Origin: Desulfoferrobacter suflitae
GTDB taxonomy: Bacteria; Desulfobacterota; Syntrophobacteria; Syntrophobacterales; Syntrophobacteraceae
Assembly (NCBI RefSeq): GCF_022603395.1
Contig: NZ_JAIBKA010000006.1
Coordinates: forward strand, 248,001-312,000
Reading direction: 5' to 3'
Length of the DNA stretch: 64,000 nt
A program made the position numbers and the translations under genes. The notes under the pieces are model-generated. The model searched no databases and was not told the origin of the DNA. It saw only the letters and a program-made list of their open reading frames with translations. Every line of letters begins with the position of its first letter. Positions within the stretch are counted from its first letter, which is position 1. Below, piece by piece: positions 27,601 to 36,619 of this stretch.

Positions 27601-27724
27601 AAACATGAATGACCCGTGCCCGCCCGACATGCCACCCGAAATATTCCTTTATCCGCCGACAAAGCCCTGCCCCTTCCGGATCAAACAAATGGTCCTTCAG
27701 GGAAATTTCGATTCTTTCAGCCAT
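24698..27724 (-). CDS. purL: Phosphoribosylformylglycinamidine synthase with PurS-like N-terminal region fused to PurL
   Basis: FGAM synthetase subunit of 1008 residues. The first 200 or so residues (IEISLKDHLFDPEGAG and a second similar unit) resemble tandem PurS domains, normally a separate 80-residue protein. Residues about 215-1000 are PurL, with SDHCNHNTF, GETHNSPSNMEAYGG, the glycine-rich DNGGGGLSSSIGESARFSGG and LLSGKDSM. With PurQ separate, the enzyme is a two-gene PurSL plus PurQ form, intermediate between the Bacillus and E. coli architectures. AAGGGA precedes ATG 27724. Confidence 0.94.
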   Translation of the reverse strand: MAERIEISLKDHLFDPEGAGLCRRIKEYFGWHVGRARVIHVLTLDTTLTAEELDSVRREVFTNPITQVSACHSLAGDFDWAVWIGFRPGVRDTAGSVAIEAISDFVGRSLGKDEAAYTSKLYLLSDARLQRVQVQTIARELLANDIIQQWRIYSRSEWDSANGIGVIVPRVDLAHTPAVETIPIPSDDALMQLSQERNLALNPQDVPVIRNYFLRPEVLEERKKAGLWLPTDVELEAISQARSDHCNHNTFRGRFHYLDVTTNDALVVDNLFKTCIEAPTLALQQEKEWVISVLWDNAGVARFDAEHHYSITGETHNSPSNMEAYGGSLTGIVGIYRDIMGTGKGSRLIAGLYGYCVGPRDYAGPLKPHLHPRRLLDGVVEGVKDGGNKHGVPTPFGNLFFHPAYLGKCLVFVASLGIMPKSIKGLPSEQKCPQPGDLIVMSGGRVGKDGIHGVTASSETYSEHTPAGHVQIGDPYTQKKMHDFLLEARDEGLISFITDNGGGGLSSSIGESARFSGGAFVELDKVPLKYEGLDVWEIWVSESQERMTIAVNPADIDRFLALSRKHDVESTVIGRYESHGKLHITYQGKTCAYLDLSLFSQDFPQWEFDAHWQSPEARGLVEPVVSEPTDYAGLFHALLGRPNMCSREWIQRQYDHEVQGGSAVKYLVGRERDVPNDAVVLRPILDSKRGLAVAQALNPSYSIIDSYAMVAFCIDEAVRRLLAVGAKLDEIGGVDNFCWPSIQYDPVHNPDGRYKAAQLVRANWALRDMCLAYGIPLLSGKDSMYVDGHLPGEYGERHKVSGLPTMQFTATGVVADVTEVLTMESKMAGDLVYLVGATGNELGASEYYDLLGYVGLQVPKVDVRLNQSVYRALERALQAGLPASCHGIYRGGLAVHAALVAMGGLLGMTLDLSRVPLKGPQFQGPDAAASFLLRDDQILFSESCGRFLVTLPADNCAAFEAHFQNLPCACIGEITAEPRLLIKGVNGSILLNEAVVRLKTSWSRMPAA

Positions 27725-27816
27725 GACAAAATCCCTTGCTACCGCAACAACTCATTGGAAAAAAATCCGTTTTGCCCAGAGCACAGCCCGGCGCGCATGG
27801 TCTGCTTCCCGGTCCG

Positions 27817-28365
27817 CTACACCAACAGCTTCACCGCGATGACCATGAGGATGATGCCGCCCACAACGCCCATGCTGCGCCCGAACTTTTGCGTCAACTG
27901 ATTGCCCAGCTTCATGGCAGCCCAGGTCATGGCGCAGGCGGTAACACCAATCCAGGTGGCTGTGACCAACAAGCTTTCACCAAGGATACCGAGGCTGAAA
28001 CCAACACCAAGGGCATCGATGCTGGTAGCAACCGAGAGCATTACCAGACTGAAACCGCGAGTCGGGTCCGGGCAGTGGGCCGTCTGCTCGGATAGCTCCG
28101 GGCGCAGGCTTTCATAGCTCATTTTTGCGCCGATAAAAAAGAGCAGGGCGAAGGCAATCCAAGGTGCCCATTGGCGGGCCACTCCCACCAGGTTCTGCCC
28201 AAAGAACCAGCCCACCAGGGGCATCAGGAATTGAAATAGACCGAAGTGAAAGGAGAGGCGAAAAACTTGTCGGGGAGCACAGAACCGGGTCCCCACACCG
28301 AGGCCCACGGCAAACGCATCACACCCCAGAGCTACCGCCACCAACGCTGTCTCAATGGGTTTCAA
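27817..28365 (-). CDS. mntP: Putative manganese efflux pump MntP
   Basis: Integral membrane protein of 182 residues with about six helices, built from two repeats. Each repeat bears the acidic metal site characteristic of MntP: ALGCDAFAVGLGVG and SIDALGVGFSLG. It expels Mn(II) in E. coli. It lies 92 bp upstream of purL on the same strand. I did not recognise a yybP-ykoY riboswitch in its leader, where dispersed palindromes sit instead. Confidence 0.9.
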   Translation of the reverse strand: MKPIETALVAVALGCDAFAVGLGVGTRFCAPRQVFRLSFHFGLFQFLMPLVGWFFGQNLVGVARQWAPWIAFALLFFIGAKMSYESLRPELSEQTAHCPDPTRGFSLVMLSVATSIDALGVGFSLGILGESLLVTATWIGVTACAMTWAAMKLGNQLTQKFGRSMGVVGGIILMVIAVKLLV

Positions 28366-28444
28366 GGCTACTTTCTTCTCGAACTATGACTTCCTGGATA
28401 TGATTTTTAATACAGCTTCCAAGATAATGTTCTTGCTGTAGAAG

Positions 28445-28517
28445 GTTGGGTTGAATCACGCGTTTCGCGTGAGGCAACCCAACGCCCATTTTGCTGGGTT
28501 TAGTGCCTCAACCCAGC
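28445..28517. repeat. Two adjacent palindromic repeats of the GTTGGGTTG/CAACCCAAC type
   Basis: The first (28445-28483) is a near-perfect hairpin: GTTGGGTTG-aat-CACGCG-ttt-CGCGTG-agg-CAACCCAAC. The second (28493-28517) is GCTGGGTT...AACCCAGC. They look like two copies, one shortened, of a dispersed intergenic palindrome. They sit between the convergent-facing ends of the PilZ region and upstream of mntP. The rest of 28366-28634 shows no gene. Confidence 0.75.
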
Positions 28518-28634
28518 CTGCTTGGAAGCCAAAATCATTTTCTTGAACAGTACAGTAACAGGTTGGCTTGCTGTCTCACATTTCCCCCAGGTCCGTGGGA
28601 AAGGGTTCAGCAGCCTTGGGAACGATCCGGAAGA

Positions 28635-28970
28635 TCAATTGTAGTAGCATTTGTAAATGTTGCTTTGAGCTTCGTATCTTGAAGCGGCCTGGACCAGGAA
28701 CCTTTCGGCTTTTCTGTCGAGATTCACAAATTTCACCCCCATTCCTCTCGGGGTAAAAGCATCCGCCGGTCCGTGTATGTTGGCCCAAACGACAATGCCC
28801 TGAACTTCAACGGATTGCTGGCCTCCCGGAAACTGCAGCACCAGTTTCAACCTCTTATTGAGGGAAACCGGTTTGTCACACCGAACCAGCATGCCATGCT
28901 CATTCAGATGGGTGCAAGTACCGTCCCCGACCCAATCGTCATTCAGGAAGTAGGTTACCTGGCACGGCAT
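28635..28970 (-). CDS. PilZ-domain protein
   Basis: About 111 residues. The segment MPCQVTYFLNDDWVGDGTCT begins a PilZ-like beta barrel. The core LKLVLQFPGGQQSVEVQGIVVW and the closing GMGVKFVNLDRKAERFL match the family. The canonical c-di-GMP motif RxxxR is not obvious and DxSxxG is replaced by THLNEHGML, so ligand binding is doubtful. ATG 28970 has AAGGAG six bases upstream; longer frames reach 29081. It lies 70 bp after pheT. Confidence 0.7.
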   Translation of the reverse strand: MPCQVTYFLNDDWVGDGTCTHLNEHGMLVRCDKPVSLNKRLKLVLQFPGGQQSVEVQGIVVWANIHGPADAFTPRGMGVKFVNLDRKAERFLVQAASRYEAQSNIYKCYYN

Positions 28971-29040
28971 TGTCTTCTCCTTGAGGATAGCCCTTTCCTG
29001 TTCTCCCATAGTCCGCTTCTCTCTGGGTATCGCTCTGCAA

Positions 29041-31446
29041 TTACCGCAGAGTGGCTCCAAACTTCCCGAGCACCTTATCAACCAGCCTCTGGTGGACGGC
29101 GTTCACTTCTTCATCGGTCAAATTCCTGTCTGCAGCCCGGTACACCAGCCGATACCCGATGCTCCGCTTGCCCGCTCCCAGTTGTTCACTTTTGAACACA
29201 TCAAAAACGTCCACAAGTTCCAGCAGCGGTTCCTTCAGCTCGAGGATATAGTCCAACGGTTCCTGAACCCTGACGGCGGCATCAACCACAATGGCCATAT
29301 CGCGCGTCACCGAAGGGAATTTAGGCAGCGGTCGGAACAGAGGGCGAGACGATCTGAGGTTGAACAGGCGATCGAAGTCAAACTCGAAAAGATATACGGC
29401 CCTCTTGAGGTCAAACGCTTCTTCCACTTCGGGATGGACCCTGCCCAGGCAACCCAGGTATTCCCCTTTGCAATAGACCGAAGCCATCATTTTCGGATCC
29501 AGGTATGGGGCTGCTTCATCTACAGCAAAGGCGACTCCCTCGAGGTAGAACATACTCAGAATACTTTCTGCTGTACCCTTGACATCCACATATCCCACTT
29601 CTTCCCTGCCGCCGTACAGGGGATCAGGAATCAATCTGCCGGCCATTGCTCCCACAAGCTGGTGACGCTCCTCGGGAAGGTCTGCTCCACCAATGGCGGA
29701 AAAGACTTTACTCAATTCAAAGATGCGCAGATCGTCATTGCCGTGATCGAAATTGTATCTGACCGTCTCCAGCAATCCCGGCACGAGGGAGGTCCTCATC
29801 ACGGCCTGTTCTTCGCTGAGCGGGTTCATGAGACGGACGGGGCTGAGCCGCGGATCACCGACTGGAAGACGCAATCTTTGGATGGATTCCTCCGCGATAA
29901 AGGAATAATTGAGCACTTCAAAAAAAGCCGCTCCCTGCAAAAGGAACTTCACTTCCTGGCGCGCACGCAGATGGGGGTCAAAGGAAGCGGCTTCAACGGC
30001 AGCTTGAGGAGCGGTGACCGGCACCTTATCGTAGCCGACCAGACGCGCGATCTCCTCTGCCAGATCCACTTCGCGAGTGATATCAGGCCGGAACAAAGGT
30101 GGAACGACCTCCAGACAGTTGCTGTCCGTCTCTTTCACCTGCATTTCGATGCGGCGCAGAACCTCCGCCATTTGGGAAGACTTCAGCCGGGTCCCTAACA
30201 GGCGATTGGTACGATCCACACGCAACCGCAGGACGGGGGGCTCAATGGGGTGCGGGTATACGTCGATACGCCCGCGGGCAATTTCTCCCCCTGCAACCTC
30301 CACCATAAGCTGAGCGGCTCGATCCAAGGCGCGCACGAGCCCCGCCGGATCCACGCCGCGCTCGAACCTGAAGCTCGATTCCGTGCGCAGGCCAAGCTTT
30401 TTGCTGCTCCTGCGAATGCACTGCGGTTGAAAGTAGGCGCTCTCGATCAGCACTCGAGTCGTATCCGCCTTGATTTCCGAATCCAACCCACCCATGATGC
30501 CGGCAATGGCGACCGGATTCCTGCCATCGCAGATGAGCAGAGTGTCTGCGAAGAGAACCCGCTCCACCGCATCGAGGGTCGTGAATCGTTCGCCCTCTCC
30601 AGCACGCCGCACGACGATTCGATTTTCCGCCAGTCGGTCAAAATCAAAGGCGTGCAGGGGTTGGCCCATCTCCATCAAGATGAAGTTGGTCACATCGACA
30701 ATATTGTTGATCGACCGAATGCCCACCGCTTCCAGTTTCTGCCTCAGCCAGGCCGGCGAACCACTTATCTTCACTCCTTGAACGATACGAGCGGCGTAGC
30801 GGGGGCACCCCACGGGATCATCCACGGTCACAGAGCTCAACGAGCCGATATCCGCATCACCTTCCGACAGCGCAATATCAGGATAGCGCAAGGGTGAACC
30901 GCAAATGGCGGAAATCTCCCGGGCTATGCCGATGATGGAAAGACAATCCCCACGATTTGGCGTGATGCCGATATCGATTATTACATCGCCGTCTCCCATC
31001 ACTTGCGCAACGGGAATTCCAACGGGCGTATCCGGAGCCAGCAGCCAGACGCCGTCGGCATCGTCGCCCAGGCCCAATTCCCTTTGCGAACAGAGCATAC
31101 CCTGGGACATCTCGCCCCTGATCTCAACCGCCTTGAGGATTTCACCATCGGCCAAACGGGCGCCCGGAAGAGCGAGAGGAACGACCTTGCCCACTTGAAG
31201 ATTTGGCGCTCCACAGACGACCCGATAGGTCCTTTGGTCATCCGCAACCTGGCAGAGATGAAGCCGATCTGCCTTCGGATGCGGTTCGATGGATTCCACC
31301 CTGACCGTCACCACTTGCTGCAACTGAGCATCGAGATTGCGCACGGCTTCAACTTCCAGGCCGGCCATAGTCAAACGCGTGACAAGTTCTTGCACCGGTA
31401 TGGAAATATCCACATAGTTCTGCAGCCACTTTAGACTAGCAATCAT
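29041..31446 (-). CDS. pheT: Phenylalanyl-tRNA synthetase beta subunit
   Basis: 801-residue beta chain of the (alpha-beta)2 synthetase. Domain order: short N-terminal segment MIASLKWLQNYVDI, tRNA-binding EMAP-like domain (about 40-150), B3/B4 editing domain (about 210-390), B5 domain (about 400-475), catalytic-like core and C-terminal FDX-ACB anticodon domain (FRPLPKFPSVTRDMAIVVD onward). The length matches E. coli PheT (795). It follows pheS by 208 bp. Confidence 0.97.
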   Translation of the reverse strand: MIASLKWLQNYVDISIPVQELVTRLTMAGLEVEAVRNLDAQLQQVVTVRVESIEPHPKADRLHLCQVADDQRTYRVVCGAPNLQVGKVVPLALPGARLADGEILKAVEIRGEMSQGMLCSQRELGLGDDADGVWLLAPDTPVGIPVAQVMGDGDVIIDIGITPNRGDCLSIIGIAREISAICGSPLRYPDIALSEGDADIGSLSSVTVDDPVGCPRYAARIVQGVKISGSPAWLRQKLEAVGIRSINNIVDVTNFILMEMGQPLHAFDFDRLAENRIVVRRAGEGERFTTLDAVERVLFADTLLICDGRNPVAIAGIMGGLDSEIKADTTRVLIESAYFQPQCIRRSSKKLGLRTESSFRFERGVDPAGLVRALDRAAQLMVEVAGGEIARGRIDVYPHPIEPPVLRLRVDRTNRLLGTRLKSSQMAEVLRRIEMQVKETDSNCLEVVPPLFRPDITREVDLAEEIARLVGYDKVPVTAPQAAVEAASFDPHLRARQEVKFLLQGAAFFEVLNYSFIAEESIQRLRLPVGDPRLSPVRLMNPLSEEQAVMRTSLVPGLLETVRYNFDHGNDDLRIFELSKVFSAIGGADLPEERHQLVGAMAGRLIPDPLYGGREEVGYVDVKGTAESILSMFYLEGVAFAVDEAAPYLDPKMMASVYCKGEYLGCLGRVHPEVEEAFDLKRAVYLFEFDFDRLFNLRSSRPLFRPLPKFPSVTRDMAIVVDAAVRVQEPLDYILELKEPLLELVDVFDVFKSEQLGAGKRSIGYRLVYRAADRNLTDEEVNAVHQRLVDKVLGKFGATLR

Positions 31447-31654
31447 TCCTATGATTCCTCTTTATCTCCATCGTCTTGCGGTCGAGCACCGTCAGCAGCC
31501 ATTTGCAATGCAATTGGAGAAGCAATACCTATTGCTATGAATCATGATTACCGGGGTCGCGCCAAGAGGATGGGAATCAACGCGCTGCTTGAAGTTACGG
31601 GAAAGACGTGTGCCGCAGTCCGCACGACCCGCGGTGGGCGCGATTCTGCTTCCC

Positions 31655-32665
31655 CTAAAATTGCCTCAAAAAGCGCAGGTCATTCTCGAAGAAAAGCCTC
31701 AGGTCATCAATACCGAACTTCAGCATCGCGATTCTCTCGATTCCCATACCAAAGGCAAAACCCGTCACTTCTTCAGGATCATACCCAACCATTTTATACA
31801 CCTCAGGATCAACCATTCCCGAACCCAGGATTTCCAGCCAGCCGGTGTCGGAACACACTCGGCAACCCCGCCCGGCGCACATCACACACTGTATGTCCAC
31901 CTCGGCACTCGGCTCTGTGAAAGGAAAGAAACTGGGTCGGAAACGCAGCCCCACATCGGGCCCGAACATCTGGTGCACAAATATGGTAAGGATTCCCTTC
32001 AAGTCTCCGAAAGAAATGTTTTCTCCCACCATCAGGCCTTCCACCTGATGGAACATGGGGGTATGAGTGACGTCGGAATCGCAGCGGTAGGCTTTTCCCG
32101 GCGCAATGATGCGGATCGGCGGGCGACGCTTTTCCATGGTACGAATCTGAAGAGGGGATGTGTGGGTTCGCAGGACCACATCTTCAGACACATAAAAGGT
32201 GTCCTGCATATCTCTGGCCGGATGATCCCTGGGGATATTGAGGGCTTCAAAATTGTAATAGTCCAGCTCGACTTCAGGCCCTTCAACGGTCTCGAAGCCC
32301 AGCCAGTTGAAAATTCTGCTGATTTCGAGGGCGGTCTGGGTGATCGGGTGCAGGTGTCCTCTCACGGGGCTGCGCCCGGGGACAGTCACATCAAACTGCT
32401 CTTTGCCACTGTGCTCCTGCTTTTTGGCCTGGCCGAGCGCCGCCGCTATGCCACTCTCCAGCTGCAGCTTGGCTTCGTTCAACAACTTGCCGAATCTGGG
32501 CCGATCGTTCTCAGACGCTCCAGCCAGCTGCTTGAAAAGCTGCGTCAGTTCTCCCTTCCTGCCGAGATAACGCACGCGGATTTGCTCCAGCGCTTTCACA
32601 TCTCGACGGGCCTCGACGATCGCCCGGCGGGCAGCACGCAAAAGTTCTTGAACCGATTCTTCCAT
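31655..32665 (-). CDS. pheS: Phenylalanyl-tRNA synthetase alpha subunit
   Basis: Catalytic subunit of about 336 residues. It has an N-terminal coiled-coil arm ([17 protein letters not shown]). Class II motif 2 lies around [21 protein letters not shown] and motif 3 in [18 protein letters not shown]. The Phe-pocket region around [16 protein letters not shown] carries a CxxC-x2-C-x2-C cysteine set of the kind seen in many bacterial PheS. The start is at ATG 32665 ([11 protein letters not shown]), eight bases after rplT. Confidence 0.96.
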   Translation of the reverse strand: MEESVQELLRAARRAIVEARRDVKALEQIRVRYLGRKGELTQLFKQLAGASENDRPRFGKLLNEAKLQLESGIAAALGQAKKQEHSGKEQFDVTVPGRSPVRGHLHPITQTALEISRIFNWLGFETVEGPEVELDYYNFEALNIPRDHPARDMQDTFYVSEDVVLRTHTSPLQIRTMEKRRPPIRIIAPGKAYRCDSDVTHTPMFHQVEGLMVGENISFGDLKGILTIFVHQMFGPDVGLRFRPSFFPFTEPSAEVDIQCVMCAGRGCRVCSDTGWLEILGSGMVDPEVYKMVGYDPEEVTGFAFGMGIERIAMLKFGIDDLRLFFENDLRFLRQF

Positions 32666-32672
32666 ACTGATC

Positions 32673-33026
32673 TTATGCGGCCTGCCTGGCAATGTTGGCG
32701 AGTTTCGCGAAAGCAGCCGGGTCGTTTACTGCGATACCGGCCAGCACCTTGCGATCCAATTCCACATCCGCTTTCTTCAGGCCGGCCATAAAGCGCGAAT
32801 AACTCATGCCATGCTGGCGCGCCGCCGCATTGATGCGCATGATCCAAAGACTGCGGAAAGTTCGCTTGCGTACCCGTCGATCTCGATAGGCGAACTTGAG
32901 CGCACGGTCGACCGTCTCCGACGCGGTTCTGAGTAGTTTGCCTCGACCACCCCGATACCCTTTGGCAGCGTTGAGGATGTTCTTACGGCGCTGCCGTGAT
33001 TTCACACTTTTCCTGACTCTAGGCAT
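32673..33026 (-). CDS. rplT: 50S ribosomal protein L20
   Basis: 117 residues, the standard length. It opens [20 protein letters not shown] with the long basic helix and contains [20 protein letters not shown], both diagnostic. It binds 23S rRNA early in 50S assembly and in many bacteria autoregulates its own operon through the leader upstream of rpmI. Confidence 0.98.
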   Translation of the reverse strand: MPRVRKSVKSRQRRKNILNAAKGYRGGRGKLLRTASETVDRALKFAYRDRRVRKRTFRSLWIMRINAAARQHGMSYSRFMAGLKKADVELDRKVLAGIAVNDPAAFAKLANIARQAA

Positions 33027-33065
33027 GGATTTAATCTCTCCTTGATATACTCACTTCAGCCAAGA

Positions 33066-33263
33066 CTATAGATATGGCATCATGCGCTCCAGCGATCTGA
33101 AATTGACGGCGTCAACCACCACGCTCTGGCGCAGGCGCCGCTTACGTTTGCGCGTTTTTTTCGTGAGGATATGGCTTTTATTCGACTTGAAGCAGACAAA
33201 CTTGCCGGTCCCGGTGCGTTTAAAGCGTTTGGCCGCTCCTCGGTTAGTCTTCAGTTTTGGCAT
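33066..33263 (-). CDS. rpmI: 50S ribosomal protein L35
   Basis: 65 residues starting [20 protein letters not shown], the L35 signature, with the typical [12 protein letters not shown] middle. ATG 33263 has GGGAGGACGTA directly upstream. The frame continues upstream for 73 codons without homology, so those are not part of the gene. Confidence 0.98.
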   Translation of the reverse strand: MPKLKTNRGAAKRFKRTGTGKFVCFKSNKSHILTKKTRKRKRRLRQSVVVDAVNFRSLERMMPYL

Positions 33264-33562
33264 TACGTCCTCCCGGATAAGCGTTGCATTTATAACGAGC
33301 AACTTGCCATCAATCAAGTCGCTTCGATTTTTCGGTCCCAATCTGCCAAGGCTCTGGGTGATCCGATTGCCCGGAGCAGCAATCATGCCCTGCCGGTCAA
33401 GTGGCATTGGTTGGTTCGGAGCACTTCTTATTTCTCGAAAGAGCCACGCAGAAAGTCGGCATGCGTCCGGCACCCGGCTCATTTTCCGGCATCAAGGCAC
33501 AACTGAAGCGAGCAATGTATTGAGGTTCATTAGGTGTGTCAAGTCTTTTTTGAAATCGGGCG
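33264..33562 (-). promoter_or_regulatory. Long leader between infC and rpmI, candidate L20-type autoregulatory leader
   Basis: 299 bp without a gene separate infC from rpmI, unusual inside this normally tight operon. A sigma-70-like promoter lies at its upstream end, giving a leader of about 240 nt before rpmI. In E. coli and Bacillus, L20 binds an mRNA structure in this position or upstream of infC to repress rpmI-rplT. I could not fold it by eye, so the identity is inference. Confidence 0.4.
33514..33542 (-). promoter_or_regulatory. Sigma-70 promoter internal to the translation operon (before rpmI)
   Basis: On the complement a perfect TTGACA (33537-33542) and TACATT (33514-33519) are separated by exactly 17 bp. 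It would start transcription near 33507, just after the infC stop, and drive rpmI-rplT-pheST apart from thrS-infC. Confidence 0.6.
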
Positions 33563-34072
33563 TTACGACTTTGGAGCCAGAATCATGACCATGTTCCGGC
33601 CTTCCATTTTGGCGTGCTGCTCGACGACCGCCTCGTCTCGGAGCTCCTCTTCGATCCGCTCCAAAATTTTCACTCCCTGGTCTGTATAGGCAATTTCCCT
33701 GCCACGAAAGACGATCGTCACCTTCGCTTTGTCTTTTTGTGCCAAAAAACGTTTGATGTGGCGAATTTTGACCTGCAGATCATGTTCGTCGGTCTTAGGC
33801 CGCACCTTGACTTCTTTAACCTGAATGACCGTTTGCTTCTTCTTGGCTTCTTGCGACCGCTTGCTCTGTTGATATTTGAACTTGCCGTAATCCATGATTT
33901 TACAGACAGGCGGGTTCGCGTTAGGAGCCACTTCAACCAGGTCCAAATGCTCTTCAGCAGCTAAATCGAGAGCTTTCTTCAAAGGCACGATGCCAAGCTG
34001 AGAACCATCTTGACCAATCACTCTTACTTCCTGGGCACGAATTCTTTCATTGACGTTAACTTGCTTGTCCAG
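33563..34072 (-). CDS. infC: Translation initiation factor IF-3, probable non-canonical start codon
   Basis: Binds the 30S subunit and prevents premature 50S joining. The core VIGQDGSQLGIVPLKKALDL, CKIMDYGKFKYQQSKRSQE and the C-domain KVTIVFRGREIAYTDQGV are intact. Reading upstream of the GTG at 34021 in frame gives VNVNERIRAQEVR, the conserved IF-3 N-terminus, so the real start is further up. AAAGGAGG then sits eight bases before CTG 34072, and no ATG, GTG or TTG is available there. CTG 34072 gives 169 residues, the family length. Rare infC starts (AUU in E. coli) serve autoregulation. Confidence 0.93.
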   Translation of the reverse strand: MDKQVNVNERIRAQEVRVIGQDGSQLGIVPLKKALDLAAEEHLDLVEVAPNANPPVCKIMDYGKFKYQQSKRSQEAKKKQTVIQVKEVKVRPKTDEHDLQVKIRHIKRFLAQKDKAKVTIVFRGREIAYTDQGVKILERIEEELRDEAVVEQHAKMEGRNMVMILAPKS

Positions 34073-34193
34073 AGCAGTGTCCTCCTTTCCTCAACAGCAG
34101 GGGTCGGGTCAATATCCATTGCATTTTAATCTTAACAACCATTTGCCAATCGCATACAAGGCTCATCCAAGCACCAGCCTGGCAAAACCGGGT

Positions 34194-36134
34194 TTAGATT
34201 ATCCCGAGTCCGATACGCCCTTTGGTGGCATCGAGGCATTCCTTTTCAATCAGAGCCGCCACCTGCTCGGCACTCATCATATCGAGCTGGCTGCCATCGC
34301 GAAGTCTGGGGCGGACTCCACCGGCCGCCACCTCCCGATCGCCGATTACCAGCATGTAAGGCACTTTCTGAACCTGTGCTTCGCGTATCTTGTAGCCCAG
34401 CTTTTCGCTGCGGTCATCCAGCTCCGCCCGCACACCCAGGTCTTTCAATTGCTGGTGGACCTTACGGGCAAATTCCAGCTGCCCATCGGTGACCGTCATC
34501 ACGACCGCCTGAACCGGCGCCAGCCATGAGGGGAATGCCCCGGCATAGTGTTCGATCAAAACCCCAAGAAAACGCTCGATGGCTCCAAGAATGACCCGAT
34601 GGACCATAACCGGGCGGTGGCGTTCCCCGTCTGCCCCGATGTAAGTCAAGTCAAACCGCTCCGGCAGGGTAAAATCACATTGTATGGTGGCACACTGCCA
34701 GCGTCGATCGAGGGCATCCTTGAGTTTAACGTCAATTTTGGGACCATAGAAGGCCCCCTCTCCCTCGCACACACTGTAAGCAATACCCTTGTCCTGCAAG
34801 GCGCTCACCAGGGCGCCCGTCGCCCTCTCCCAATCCTCATCGGTACCAATGGACTTTGCGGGGCGGGTGCTTATTTCCATTTCATAGGAAAACCCGAATA
34901 TCCCCATCACCTCGATCACAAAATCGATGATGCTCTGGATTTCAGCATGGAGCTGCTGCGGCATGCAGAGTATGTGGGCATCATCCTGAGTGAATTGCCT
35001 CACTCGCAAAAGCCCGTGTAGAACACCCGACTTTTCGTGGCGGTGCACCGTGCCCAACTCGAAAAGGCGCAGCGGCAAATCCCGATAACTGCGGATCTTC
35101 GACTTGTAGATGAGCATATGTGCCAGGCAGTTCATCGGCTTTATACCATATGATTGATCTTCAATTTCAGTAAAGTACATGTTCTCGCGGTAATGGTCGA
35201 AATGCCCTGAACGTTTCCACAGTTCCGTCTTCAGTAACGTCGGCCCGATGACCAATTGATAGCCACGGCGCAGGTGCTCGCGCTTTTCGAAGGTCTCCAG
35301 GATGTGGCGCAACACGGCCCCCTTGGGATGATAGATCACCATGCCCGCACCCACTTCATCACTGAAGCTGAACAGGTCCAGCTCCCTGCCAAGACGGCGA
35401 TGATCCCGCTTTTGGGCCTCCTCCAAAAAGTGCAGGTAGCGCTTCAACGCTGCCCGATCGGGGAAGGCCGTCCCGTAAATTCTCTGCAACATGGGGTTGC
35501 GCTCGTCGCCGCGCCAATACGCTCCCGCCAGGCTGATCAGCTTGTGCGCCTTGACATAACCCGTATGGGGTATATGAGGCCCGCGGCAAAGGTCTAGGAA
35601 ATCACCCTGTTGATAGAGTGAAACCGAAGCGTCCTCGAGTTCTTCCAAGAGTTCCACTTTATATTGTTCGCCTTGCTCCCGAAACAAACGAACGGCTTCA
35701 TCCCGCGGCATTTCCCTGCGTTTGAACTGCAAGCGAGCGGCAATGATTTCCGCCATCTTTTGCTCTATTCTCTCAAGATCCTCGTGGGTAAAAGGCCGCT
35801 CAACATCAAAATCATAATAGAAGCCATTCTCTATGGCGGGGCCAATGGCAATCTTTGCATCCGGAAACAGTTCTTTGACTGCCTGCGCCATTATATGGGA
35901 AGCGCTGTGACGCAAAACGTCGAGCCCTGCCTCCGTATCCGCGGTAATCGCCTCAATCCTTGCATCCTCTTCTATTGTCCGGGAAAGATCGGTCAGCTTT
36001 CCATTCACTCGAGACGCAACCCAGCCATTGGCTGATCGGCCCGTCGTCCGCAAAGCCTCAACCACTGAAATTCCTTTGGGAAGAACCTCTTTCCCCCCAT
36101 CTTCAAACGTCACCTCGATATTATCTGAACTCAT
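34194..36134 (-). CDS. thrS: Threonyl-tRNA synthetase
   Basis: About 646 residues. The N-terminal TGS domain ([16 protein letters not shown]) is followed by the editing domain with zinc-type [11 protein letters not shown] and the catalytic domain. There [12 protein letters not shown] and the zinc ligands Cys/His/His lie in the core, motif 2 in [21 protein letters not shown] and motif 3 in [20 protein letters not shown]. The C-terminal anticodon domain is complete. I chose ATG 36134 ([14 protein letters not shown]); upstream ATGs at 36146 and 36215 add unconserved residues. First gene of the thrS-infC-rpmI-rplT-pheST operon. Confidence 0.97.
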   Translation of the reverse strand: MSSDNIEVTFEDGGKEVLPKGISVVEALRTTGRSANGWVASRVNGKLTDLSRTIEEDARIEAITADTEAGLDVLRHSASHIMAQAVKELFPDAKIAIGPAIENGFYYDFDVERPFTHEDLERIEQKMAEIIAARLQFKRREMPRDEAVRLFREQGEQYKVELLEELEDASVSLYQQGDFLDLCRGPHIPHTGYVKAHKLISLAGAYWRGDERNPMLQRIYGTAFPDRAALKRYLHFLEEAQKRDHRRLGRELDLFSFSDEVGAGMVIYHPKGAVLRHILETFEKREHLRRGYQLVIGPTLLKTELWKRSGHFDHYRENMYFTEIEDQSYGIKPMNCLAHMLIYKSKIRSYRDLPLRLFELGTVHRHEKSGVLHGLLRVRQFTQDDAHILCMPQQLHAEIQSIIDFVIEVMGIFGFSYEMEISTRPAKSIGTDEDWERATGALVSALQDKGIAYSVCEGEGAFYGPKIDVKLKDALDRRWQCATIQCDFTLPERFDLTYIGADGERHRPVMVHRVILGAIERFLGVLIEHYAGAFPSWLAPVQAVVMTVTDGQLEFARKVHQQLKDLGVRAELDDRSEKLGYKIREAQVQKVPYMLVIGDREVAAGGVRPRLRDGSQLDMMSAEQVAALIEKECLDATKGRIGLGII

Positions 36135-36619
36135 GCTGCATCCCATCAGGTCGGCAGACTCTTCAGCCTGCGCTCCGCATCCTTGTATTCCGCAGCGCAC
36201 GCGAGCAACTCGCACGAACGCATGCTTCCTTGATTAGTCACACTTTAAACCGGGTATCTGTCGCCTTCGTCACGTTCGCGAAAGGGGAAACCGTACACCG
36301 CGTGTTATGTTCAAGAGGTACCCACACATCCCCGGACATGATGTAAAACGGTAGTACGCAGAATTTATGGGTGATAACCCCATAAATAATATGGGGTGCC
36401 GTTTCAAAGCACAAGAGGGGAAAAGATAAAAAAGGCACTCTTCCTCGTAAAGAGGGAGAATGCCTCCTCAGATTAGCCCGGCACCGAAGTCTGCCCCAGA
36501 AACCCTTTCCCCCCGACATATTGCGCATTCGAGTAAGCCAACAAGGCGCCCATCTTAATATTTAATCGGTATTTGCCCCCGTCCTATTGTTCTCTGGCGC
36601 GTGAGAAGCGAGCAAAAAC
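36135..36619. other. Long leader region between tRNA-Val and thrS
   Basis: About 485 bp without a convincing protein gene. It contains an intrinsic-terminator hairpin (36428-36464) and a second stem-loop CCCCATA-AATAA-TATGGGG (36378-36396), both oriented usefully for a minus-strand transcript. This could be the end of the tRNA-Val transcript plus the thrS promoter, or an attenuated thrS leader. Confidence 0.5.
36428..36464 (-). terminator. Rho-independent terminator or thrS attenuator
   Basis: On the complement a 13-bp stem, GGCATTCTCCCTC with GAGGAAGAGTGCC (one mismatch, one wobble, loop TTTAC), is followed by six T. It lies 155 nt after tRNA-Val and about 290 nt before thrS. Confidence 0.75.

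Noticed and set aside
28366-28634. yybP-ykoY manganese riboswitch upstream of mntP
   Set aside because: I looked for its conserved stem and loop sequences on the minus strand and saw only dispersed palindromic repeats. A covariance search would be needed to exclude it fully.
28981-30198. 405-codon plus-strand ORF opposite pheT
   Set aside because: Antisense shadow of a fully conserved pheT; no motif and no ribosome site of note.
31544-32791. 415-codon plus-strand ORF opposite pheS and rplT
   Set aside because: It runs across two conserved minus-strand genes and has no domain.
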